This document shows positions 1 through 5,791 of a DNA stretch of 14,518 bases, piece after piece. Source of the stretch: Bryobacteraceae bacterium (GTDB taxonomy: Bacteria > Acidobacteriota > Terriglobia > Bryobacterales > Bryobacteraceae); NCBI GenBank assembly GCA_030039005.1, contig JASHQT010000421.1, positions 1 through 14,518 on the forward strand, in the 5' to 3' direction. Position 1 is the stretch's first letter; each line of letters starts with the position of its first letter. The translations under genes and the position numbers were made by a program. The notes below the pieces were generated by a model. That model saw only the letters and a list, made by a program, of their open reading frames with translations, was not told where the DNA came from and did no database searches.

Positions 1-330
1 GACGATTTCATCACGCCGCATAATTCGATCGAATACTACAAGCGGCAACTGGCGCATTTCGGTCAAGCGAAACTGGATGGTTTCCTGCGCTTTTATTACA
101 TCCCCGGCTTCGGCCACGGCTTCGGGCGGTTCAACGCCAAGTTCGACAGCCTGGTGGCGCTCGAAAATTGGGTGGAGAAAGGCCAAGCGCCGGCGGGCCT
201 CACCGTGATGGACGGAAATCCGAGCGCCGATCGCACACGACCTTTGTGCGAATGGCCGTCCTGGCCTAAGTTTACCGGCGCGGCGGGCACGGAGAACTCG
301 GCCGCGAGCTACACCTGCGTTCGCGAGTGA
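1..330 (+). CDS. Tannase/feruloyl esterase family protein, C-terminal fragment
   Basis: This is the last 109 codons of an open frame that enters from the left edge; only the 3' end is present. It starts with an Asp-Asp followed by an ITP-type turn, and about 40 residues later has PGFGHGFG. In the tannase/feruloyl esterase family (PF07519) the catalytic Asp sits in a D-x-x-I-x-P segment and the catalytic His in a PGxGH motif, so both residues appear to be present. The following segment (ENWVEKGQAP) and the Cys-containing tail (PLCEWP, YTCVRE) are typical of the family end. Members are normally secreted and hydrolyse ester bonds of gallates or feruloylated plant polymers. The gene converges on the carboxylesterase gene with only 7 nt between stop codons. 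The family call is fairly sure; the substrate is not. Confidence 0.85.
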   Translation, partial: DDFITPHNSIEYYKRQLAHFGQAKLDGFLRFYYIPGFGHGFGRFNAKFDSLVALENWVEKGQAPAGLTVMDGNPSADRTRPLCEWPSWPKFTGAAGTENSAASYTCVRE

Positions 331-337
331 CCCTCGC

Positions 338-1867
338 CTATTGCGACACCAGCTTGTCGAAATACGATTGGAAGAACGCAAGCTGCGCGTCGCCAGGCGC
401 CTGCTTGCCCTCCGGCGGATTGCCCAACACCATGACGGTTTGCGTCTTGCCGTCGTATACCGGCCACTTGCTCAAGCCTTTCCCGTTGGGATCGCCGGTC
501 CCGGCGAAATTCACCCAGTAGGACGACATCTCGTCCGCCACCTTCCGATCGTCGTCGGTCCACGGACGGCTGTCATCCAGATGACCGAACGCGTATAGGA
601 TCTCGGACACGTGCGTGGCGGTGCCATGCGGCCCCGGAGCGAACGGCCCGCGCGCGTTCGGCAAGCGCGGCGGCTGTTCGGTGAAGTAGTACACGAACGC
701 TTTCGATTTGCCCGGCTTCTCGTCCAGCCGCGCCCAATTCCGCATCACGAACGCCATTTCATCACGCCCGGAATAGAACGCCGATTCGCGAGCTTCATCG
801 TCCGAGCCCGCCGGGTAGACTTTCAGGAACGCATCGGCCGAGTCGCCGAAACGTTTGCGCACTTGTTCAGTGAACTCGGCCGCCGATTTCGAATTGCCCC
901 CGAACGATTCATCGCGGTTCGATCCCGTCAATACCGGGATGTCGATCTGCTTACCGGCCGCAAAAACCTTTCCCGGGTCTTCGGGAATCAGCCATCCGTC
1001 CACCACGGGGCCGGTGCCGCGCCCTGCTTTCTGGATAGTTTCCGCGGGCGTAGCCCGTAGTTCCGCCAGCGACTTCGCACCTACGGCATCGGCGATCTTC
1101 TCGCCCTGCTGTTCGGCCTCCGCCAGCGTAGGCAACGGTTCCACCTTCGTGGTCGCCCACGCGCTGCTCTCGCCGATCGCGCGAATGAACAGACCCTTGG
1201 CCTGCGGGATCGTCATTAGATTCGCCACCATCCCGGCGCCGGCGGATTCGCCGAAAATCGTCACTCGCTTGGGATCTCCGCCAAATCGCGCGATGTTCTT
1301 CTGCACCCACTTGAGAGCCGCGATTGAGTCCAGCACTCCGAAGTTTGCCGCTCCCCGCCGGTCCGATTCTTTGGTCAGCTCCGGGTATGAGAAGAAGCCG
1401 AAGGCGCCGAGGCGATAGTTGAGCGTCACCACCACCGCGCCTTTCTTCGCCAGCGCTGCGCCATCGTACATCGGCTGCGACCCCGAGCCAGTGTAATAAC
1501 CTCCGCCGTAGATCCACAGCATGACGGGACGCTTTTCGTTCGCCGCCTTCGCGCCCGTCCAGACGTTGAGGTAGAGGCAGTCCTCACTCATCTTCTGTTT
1601 GCCAGCTTGCATGCACACCGCGCCGAATTCATCGGCCTTGCGGATTCCATCCCAGTGCGCAGCCGGCTTAGGCGCGCGCCAGCGCAGATCGCCCACGGGC
1701 GGCGCCGCATAGGGGATGCCCTTGAATACGCGCACCCCAGGGCCAGCCGTCGCAGCACCCGAGATCTTCCCGGTGTCGATTTGGACCGGATCGTCAACGG
1801 CCGCGGCAGCCGTGGCGAAGGCGAATAACGCGGTTGCGATCAGCGCTGCTCGGTTCATGTTCTCCAT
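338..1867 (-). CDS. Secreted type-B carboxylesterase (alpha/beta hydrolase)
   Basis: This is a carboxylesterase/cholinesterase-family enzyme (PF00135), about 509 residues, the usual family length. Numbering from the longest frame (start 1873), the visible landmarks are SEDCLYLNV at 96-104, the oxyanion-hole YGGG at 122-125, the nucleophile elbow GESAGAG with Ser210, the probable acid Glu322 in GSNRDES, and the probable His421 in the THVSEILYAFG segment. The N-terminus is a clear signal peptide, a hydrophobic run ending in TAAAA, so the enzyme is exported. Three in-frame ATGs lie at 1873, 1867 and 1858. I chose 1867 because a TATACT -10 candidate ends 8 nt before it and would exclude 1873; 1858 is also possible. 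The protein hydrolyses carboxylic esters, with unknown natural substrate. It lies tail-to-tail with a tannase-type esterase. Confidence 0.93.
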   Translation of the reverse strand: MENMNRAALIATALFAFATAAAAVDDPVQIDTGKISGAATAGPGVRVFKGIPYAAPPVGDLRWRAPKPAAHWDGIRKADEFGAVCMQAGKQKMSEDCLYLNVWTGAKAANEKRPVMLWIYGGGYYTGSGSQPMYDGAALAKKGAVVVTLNYRLGAFGFFSYPELTKESDRRGAANFGVLDSIAALKWVQKNIARFGGDPKRVTIFGESAGAGMVANLMTIPQAKGLFIRAIGESSAWATTKVEPLPTLAEAEQQGEKIADAVGAKSLAELRATPAETIQKAGRGTGPVVDGWLIPEDPGKVFAAGKQIDIPVLTGSNRDESFGGNSKSAAEFTEQVRKRFGDSADAFLKVYPAGSDDEARESAFYSGRDEMAFVMRNWARLDEKPGKSKAFVYYFTEQPPRLPNARGPFAPGPHGTATHVSEILYAFGHLDDSRPWTDDDRKVADEMSSYWVNFAGTGDPNGKGLSKWPVYDGKTQTVMVLGNPPEGKQAPGDAQLAFFQSYFDKLVSQ

Positions 1868-1875
1868 GTCCAAGC

Positions 1876-1881
1876 AGTATA
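1876..1881 (-). promoter_or_regulatory. Candidate -10 element of the carboxylesterase gene
   Basis: The minus strand reads TATACT here, five of six matches to TATAAT, in the 60-nt gap between the DUF1801 stop and the esterase start. No convincing -35 box was found at 15-19 bp, so this is only a candidate. If used, transcription would start next to the ATG at 1867. Confidence 0.35.
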
Positions 1882-1927
1882 TCGGAACCGCCGGCGCAAA
1901 CGCGGTGACGGGCCCGCGCGCGTAGGT

Positions 1928-2344
1928 TCAACCTCTACCCTTATGTACTTTTGCTCGAGTACGCGTAGGCGCTTTTCTCTTCAATTTGGCCTGATTGTAA
2001 GCAACAGCGGCGCGAACCAGATCCTTTAGAGCGCGCGCATGAATCTTATCGCCCTCGAAAAAATCGATCGCTCGCCACATGTTGCCTTTGAGGCCCGCGT
2101 TGAAGAGAAGGTCAGGATCCGGGAGGCTGGCCCCGTGGGAAAAAGTGAGCTTTACCTTATCTTTGTGCGCGTTCCCGACCGCGATCATTCCGTCGTGAGA
2201 CCACACCGGGCTTCCCATCCACTTCCATTCCTCGATAATCTCGCGGTCCGCCTCCAGGATCGTCTTGCGAACACCCGCCAGCGTTTTACCACGCCAGTCC
2301 GCGAGTCCCGCGATCAGCGCGTCAATGCGTTCGGTTGGGTTCAT
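1928..2344 (-). CDS. DUF1801 (YdhG-like) domain protein
   Basis: This is a 138-residue soluble protein. The conserved core includes an N-terminal helix (MNPTERIDALI), the segment EIIEEWKWMGSPVW, the basic KVKLTFSHGASL and the F-x-x-GLKGNMWRAIDF block. This combination is characteristic of the DUF1801/YdhG-like family (PF08818), whose biochemical function is not established. The start at 2344 is preferred over the longer frame to 2407. It is preceded by GAGGT about 12 nt upstream and lies 10 nt after the stop of the SRPBCC gene, whereas the longer frame would run back into that gene. The C-terminus is basic (KLKRKAPTRTRAK). It is the last gene of the ArsR-led operon and so is probably co-regulated with the VOC and SRPBCC proteins. 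Confidence 0.85.
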   Translation of the reverse strand: MNPTERIDALIAGLADWRGKTLAGVRKTILEADREIIEEWKWMGSPVWSHDGMIAVGNAHKDKVKLTFSHGASLPDPDLLFNAGLKGNMWRAIDFFEGDKIHARALKDLVRAAVAYNQAKLKRKAPTRTRAKVHKGRG

Positions 2345-2354
2345 GGGATTTGTC

Positions 2355-2900
2355 TTACCTCGATTGCGGCGGCCAACTCGGGACCTCAATGCCGAACTGC
2401 TTGGCATACTCGGCGTTCAGCCGCTGCCAGCCTTCGAACTTCATCGCCTCGGCGCCAGCGATCCGGCTGATGGGATTTCCGTTCAGAAGGCGATCCAGAA
2501 CATCGAAAGCAATGTGCCACCCGGCGGCGCCCATGGAAATGAAGCGGCGATCGATGGTGCTCCACAGCGTCAGGCGCGTGCCGGCGCCGACGGCCTCAAG
2601 CTCCCACCGGATATTGCCGTACTCCAGCACATTGGGTGCGTCGGCCCGCTTCACGACTGTGTCGATCTGCGCGTTCGTTCCCAACCAGGTGAGCTTGATC
2701 GTGGTCCCGGCCGTACCCAGGTTCCCAGCGGCTTCAAAGGGTGCCCACTCGCGGAGCTGTGCCGGATCAATCAGCGCCTGCCAGACCTTTTCCGGCGAGT
2801 GACGCAGTTCCCTGACCAGAATGAGCGTCCACTGATCTCCGTCCTTTTGTACGCGCGCTCCGCTGGCCGGGCCCGGCACGTAGCGCTCGCGATCGTTCAT
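2355..2900 (-). CDS. SRPBCC/AHSA1-like ligand-binding domain protein
   Basis: This 181-residue protein has the START/Bet v 1-type fold of the activator-of-Hsp90-ATPase-1 (AHSA1) family (PF08327). The diagnostic piece is the early strand and helix VRELRHSPEKVWQAL at 29-43, followed by DPAQLREWAP at 46-55. After that come the alternating strands around IKLTWLG and the Arg-Leu-Thr-Leu strand at 109-112, and a long C-terminal helix (GWHIAFDVLDRLL) that closes the cavity. These proteins bind hydrophobic ligands; bacterial members are mostly of unknown ligand. Pairing of such a gene with an ArsR-type repressor in one operon is a recurrent arrangement in bacteria. It lies 16 nt downstream of the VOC gene and 10 nt upstream of the DUF1801 gene. 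It has no signal peptide and should be cytoplasmic. Confidence 0.88.
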   Translation of the reverse strand: MNDRERYVPGPASGARVQKDGDQWTLILVRELRHSPEKVWQALIDPAQLREWAPFEAAGNLGTAGTTIKLTWLGTNAQIDTVVKRADAPNVLEYGNIRWELEAVGAGTRLTLWSTIDRRFISMGAAGWHIAFDVLDRLLNGNPISRIAGAEAMKFEGWQRLNAEYAKQFGIEVPSWPPQSR

Positions 2901-2916
2901 GAGCGTCCCTTCTCCG

Positions 2917-3315
2917 TCAACCCGACCAGCGCATCAACTGCGTTACCTGAATGAGATTGCCGCAGGTGTCGTTCAGCTTCGCAATGGTCGCGCCGGTCAC
3001 GTCCGTGGGCGGCATCGTGAACTCGGCGCCATGGGCCTTGATCCGCTCATAATCGCCGTTGACGTCGTCGGTGAAGAACATAGCCGCGGGCTGGCCTTGC
3101 TGAAAAAGCGCCTCCTGATAAGCCTTAGCTGGCGGGTTGTTATTGAGCGCGAGCTGCAGTTCGGCGCCGTCCGGGTCCTCGGCTGACGCCACTGTGAGCC
3201 AGCGAAAGGGCCCCTGGCTGAAGTCGGCCTTCTTCACGAAGCCCAGGACTTCGGTATAGAAACGCAGGGCTTTCTCCTGGTCGTCGACGTACACGCTAGT
3301 GATTTTGATTTTCAT
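2917..3315 (-). CDS. VOC (glyoxalase/bleomycin-resistance fold) family protein
   Basis: This is a 132-residue protein with the vicinal-oxygen-chelate fold. The N-terminal module shows ITSVYVDDQEKALRFYTEVLGF, the typical beta-strand plus helix of the family. The second half has AAMFFTDDVNGDYERIKAHGAEF, and the end carries DTCGNLIQVTQ, which matches the usual D-x-x-GN-x-hhhh ending. The residues in the usual metal positions (Glu52 in AELQLAL, no clear His) do not form an obvious complete metal site, so enzymatic activity is uncertain. The start at 3315 is fixed by AAAGGAG 5-6 nt upstream and lies just after the ArsR stop (1 nt between), which suggests translational coupling. A longer frame to 3426 would run inside the ArsR gene and is rejected. 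Confidence 0.9.
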   Translation of the reverse strand: MKIKITSVYVDDQEKALRFYTEVLGFVKKADFSQGPFRWLTVASAEDPDGAELQLALNNNPPAKAYQEALFQQGQPAAMFFTDDVNGDYERIKAHGAEFTMPPTDVTGATIAKLNDTCGNLIQVTQLMRWSG

Positions 3316-3316
3316 T

Positions 3317-3652
3317 TCATCTCCTTTTCCTTTTAGCCAGCTTGGATTGCTCCATGCGGTCCAGATGGCGTTCCAGTGCGTCCACGTGAGCGGACCAGAA
3401 CCGGCGGAACGGAGCGAGCCACGCATCCACCTCCTGAAGCGGTTCCGGTTTCAGCCGGTAGAAGCGGCGCTGCGCATCCACCGTGGATTCGACGAAACCG
3501 GCCTCGCGCAGCACGCGCAGGTGCTTGGACACGGCCGGCTGCGGCATCCCAAGACGGCGCTCGATCTCGCCCACCGACTGTTGTGAGGCAGCCAGGAGGC
3601 TCAATATCGCGCGGCGGTTCGGCTCGGCGATGATTTCGAACACAGATTCCAC
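3317..3652 (-). CDS. ArsR-family winged-helix transcriptional repressor
   Basis: This is a DNA-binding repressor of about 111 residues. The N-terminus FEIIAEPNRRAILSLL is the classic ArsR helix. It is followed by the HTH SVGEIERRLGMPQPAVSKHLRVLREAGFVES and the wing RRFYRLKPEPL. The region after it (APFRRFWSAHVDALERHLDRM) is typical of the subgroup found next to SRPBCC genes. No CxC or His-rich metal-binding motif is visible, so it is probably not a metal sensor. The frame extends upstream to 3688, but that codon is the -35 box TTG. The promoter predicts transcription beginning near the GTG at 3652, so this start is chosen; GTG at 3643 is the alternative. It is the first gene of the VOC/SRPBCC/DUF1801 operon and probably represses its own promoter. 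Confidence 0.92.
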   Translation of the reverse strand: MESVFEIIAEPNRRAILSLLAASQQSVGEIERRLGMPQPAVSKHLRVLREAGFVESTVDAQRRFYRLKPEPLQEVDAWLAPFRRFWSAHVDALERHLDRMEQSKLAKRKRR

Positions 3653-3658
3653 CCTCTG

Positions 3659-3688
3659 TATATACCGCACACCGCATATGCCTGTCAA
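3659..3688 (-). promoter_or_regulatory. Promoter of the ArsR operon, with possible operator
   Basis: On the minus strand a perfect TTGACA (3688-3683) is followed after 18 bp by TATATA (3664-3659). The -10 ends 6 nt before the GTG at 3652, so the mRNA is expected to be leaderless or nearly so. The spacer contains the 8-bp palindrome GCATATGC (3674-3681). Together with the later GGTATAT it makes an imperfect inverted repeat that could be the repressor's operator; this last point is inference. Confidence 0.65.
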
Positions 3689-3758
3689 GGAATATTAAGG
3701 CCTAGAGGGTTCCGGCAACGGTTCCAGTCAGCATGCGGGCTTTGAAACCGCCTCGCGT

Positions 3759-4820
3759 TCAGCGCCCGGCGGCCCGTGCGCGGGGCTTTTCGGTCCCGAG
3801 CGCCTTCACTTTTTCGAGCAGATCGCGCCGGTCCACGACGTAATAGAAGCGCGCCGACGCCTCACCGCCGCCGAGGTGCGCCAGCATCTGCTCCAGCGCG
3901 TCGCTGGGATTGTTCGCATGCACGCCGATGAATCGCAAATAGCCCGAGTGACGCAAGCGATGCCACAACTCGGGCAGCGTGTAACGGCGCTCCAGGGTCA
4001 GCCCGCCCGCCAGTTGCGACCGGCTGAGCAGATATTGCACCAGCAGCAGCTCATCAAAAAGCATCGGCTCCAGGAACAGACGCCCGTTTTCCCGTTCCCA
4101 GGGTTTCGCCGGCGCCTCCTCAGTGGTGCCCAACCGCCGCGAGCGCCGTATCGAGTGAACTCCCGCGAACTCCTCCTGCCAATTCACCTTCGGTTCCTTG
4201 CGGCTCAAGTAGTGCAGCGAGACGTCGCGCAGCCAGGCGGGATTCTCCAGGTCCAGTTGCGCGCCGATTTTTTCGAGCCAATCGAAAAACGCGTGCTGCT
4301 GCGTGGCCTTCTGTTCCAGCACCACAAACTGATCGTGCGCCAGCGGCAGCGACTTCACCAGGTTACGCCGCGGAACGTCCGCCGCTTTCCCGCTCTCGAT
4401 ACGATGCGTCTCGATGCGCGCGTGCCATTTGGCCGGCGACCCGCAGTAAGGACAGGGCGGCTTGTCTTTTCCATGATCCGGCCCACGATCTGGCGCATCG
4501 AAAAAGGGGCGCGCCGCTTCGGCCGCCGTCAGCTCCTCAAACGACGGTGTATAGCGCTTGATCTCGGCCAGCGCGGTCTTCGGCGCCAGGTCCATGGCGC
4601 GCGTGAAAATCCGCCACACACAGGCCACGCAGAGGAAGCGCTCGCTCGAGCGCACCGATTCCGGCGGAAACGCGGCGAGATCGATGCGAAACGCGGCGGG
4701 GAGCTTTGCTTTTGGACGCGTAGCTCTTGGCTTGTTGGCTCTCGGCTTGTTGGTTATTGGCTTCTTTGCCACGGCCTTTGTCGCAGCCCTCAACGTTCGT
4801 TTTCTTGGTCGAACGGCCAT
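3759..4820 (-). CDS. Unrecognised 353-residue protein with two CxxC pairs (putative zinc ribbon)
   Basis: I do not recognise this family. The N-terminus (1-40) is strongly basic, with Lys/Arg/Pro/Ala-rich five-residue repeats (NKPRA, NKPRA, TRPKA), and may bind nucleic acid or an acidic partner. Two Cys pairs follow, CVAC at 64-67 and CPYC at 123-126; the second, with Gly next to it, resembles a zinc knuckle. The remainder (150-335) is mixed alpha/beta with many aromatic and charged residues. It has no signal peptide or membrane segment. The start at 4820 is set by its position 2 nt after the glycosyltransferase stop; a longer frame to 5105 would overlap that gene. Coupling to the glycosyltransferase suggests a shared role, but no function can be assigned. 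The long antisense frames here are shadows. Confidence 0.75.
   Translation of the reverse strand: MAVRPRKRTLRAATKAVAKKPITNKPRANKPRATRPKAKLPAAFRIDLAAFPPESVRSSERFLCVACVWRIFTRAMDLAPKTALAEIKRYTPSFEELTAAEAARPFFDAPDRGPDHGKDKPPCPYCGSPAKWHARIETHRIESGKAADVPRRNLVKSLPLAHDQFVVLEQKATQQHAFFDWLEKIGAQLDLENPAWLRDVSLHYLSRKEPKVNWQEEFAGVHSIRRSRRLGTTEEAPAKPWERENGRLFLEPMLFDELLLVQYLLSRSQLAGGLTLERRYTLPELWHRLRHSGYLRFIGVHANNPSDALEQMLAHLGGGEASARFYYVVDRRDLLEKVKALGTEKPRARAAGR
4719..4763 (-). repeat. Three 15-bp tandem repeats inside the CxxC-protein gene
   Basis: Three successive 15-bp units at 4719-4733, 4734-4748 and 4749-4763 end in GGCTT on the plus strand. They differ at a few positions, with degenerate neighbours on each side. 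On the coding strand they encode the five-residue basic units of the N-terminal tail. Changes in copy number would keep the frame. Confidence 0.7.
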
Positions 4821-4822
4821 AC

Positions 4823-5767
4823 CTATAGGATCGCGCTTTGCGAACCGTCGATTTTGGCTCCGGAAATCACCGCTCCAAACAGCCCCAGCCGGAACGTAAA
4901 CAGCGCCCCCAGGATCGATTTCAGGCGAAACAGCAGCCCAGCGGTAAATCCGTAGTGTTTTCCGAAGAAAACCGCGGCGCCGTGGATGCGGTCCGCCGCC
5001 AGAATGGTCCGGGCGCTCTCGGCGTAGGGCGAGTTGGGCGTGTATAGAGCGCTGATGCGCGGCAGCACCGATGTTTTTCGCGACACCCGCCGGATCTGGT
5101 AGCACAACTCGGCGTCGGACCAGGAGTCGCCATAGCGCTCGTCGAGATAATTCAGCCCTTTCAGGAAAAATTTCCGCACCAGGAACGCCTGAAACGTCGC
5201 GTACTCCACCGGAAACACTTCGGCCGTCTTATCCACGGTCACCGGTGTTAGCTCCAAACCCGTGGCCGGCGTAGGGAGGCGGAAAAATTGATCGGCCGGC
5301 CGGCTTTCGGTATCGAGCAACAGCGGGCACACCGCCACGGTCTCCGCTTCGGCGTCCAAATGCGCCACCAGCGCGGGAATGGTGTTGGGCAACACTTCCA
5401 CTTCGGGCGTCAGAAAGAATAGATAGTCGCCCGCCGCGGTGCGCGTTCCGATGTTGAGGGCCTTGGTGCGCCCGAAATAGCGCGGCAGGCGCAGCATGGT
5501 GACGTTGGAGAATTCGGCATCCAGTTGCGCGCTCTCGTCGTGGGAGCCGCAATCCACTACCAGGATCTCCACCGATGCCCGGTCATTGGAACCTTCCAGC
5601 GCCGCCAGGCACCGCCGCAGCGCCGGCGCGCTGTCATAGGAGAACACCAAAGCGGTGACCTTGATAGCAGGCGCCGCTTCCACTTCCTCGATCTTCGGCT
5701 CGGGCTCCACGGTGGCGATGGGCGCGGCCTTATGGGCTTCTACTTTGCGTTTGCTGGCAACGGGCAT
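4823..5767 (-). CDS. Family-2 glycosyltransferase
   Basis: This is a 314-residue GT-A fold glycosyltransferase (GT2, PF00535-like). After a 30-residue charged N-terminal extension comes the nucleotide-binding start VTALVFSYDSAPALRRCL (37-54). VVDCGSHDES (70-79) follows, then RYFGRTKALNIG (96-107), the helix that precedes the sugar-nucleotide site. The normally acidic loop reads FLTPEVEVLP (118-127), where related rhamnosyltransferase-like enzymes have N-P-D, so the usual Asp is replaced by Glu. The acceptor-side SWSDAELCYQIRR (215-227) matches the ED/D-x-D-L-x-x-R block. A hydrophobic stretch near 284-303 may anchor it at the membrane. It lies 24 nt after the M1 peptidase stop and 2 nt before the CxxC gene. 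Donor and acceptor are unknown; cell-surface glycan or protein glycosylation is likely. Confidence 0.88.
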   Translation of the reverse strand: MPVASKRKVEAHKAAPIATVEPEPKIEEVEAAPAIKVTALVFSYDSAPALRRCLAALEGSNDRASVEILVVDCGSHDESAQLDAEFSNVTMLRLPRYFGRTKALNIGTRTAAGDYLFFLTPEVEVLPNTIPALVAHLDAEAETVAVCPLLLDTESRPADQFFRLPTPATGLELTPVTVDKTAEVFPVEYATFQAFLVRKFFLKGLNYLDERYGDSWSDAELCYQIRRVSRKTSVLPRISALYTPNSPYAESARTILAADRIHGAAVFFGKHYGFTAGLLFRLKSILGALFTFRLGLFGAVISGAKIDGSQSAIL

Positions 5768-5791
5768 GAGCGGTTTAAAGGAACCAGGGTT

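Noticed and set aside
3317..3688. Start of the ArsR gene at 3688
   Set aside because: That codon is the TTG of the -35 box TTGACA, so it cannot be in the mRNA made from this promoter.
3700..3758. GGAACC direct repeats downstream of the CxxC gene as a terminator
   Set aside because: They are direct, not inverted, and no T-run follows.
4558..4899. Plus-strand frame with a hydrophobic leucine/glycine stretch
   Set aside because: The hydrophobic run comes from reading the Lys/Pro/Arg repeat tail of the CxxC gene on the wrong strand.
3876..4955. 359-codon plus-strand frame
   Set aside because: It is antisense to the CxxC protein and the glycosyltransferase end. It is extremely Arg/Gln-rich, as expected for a shadow of a GC-rich gene.
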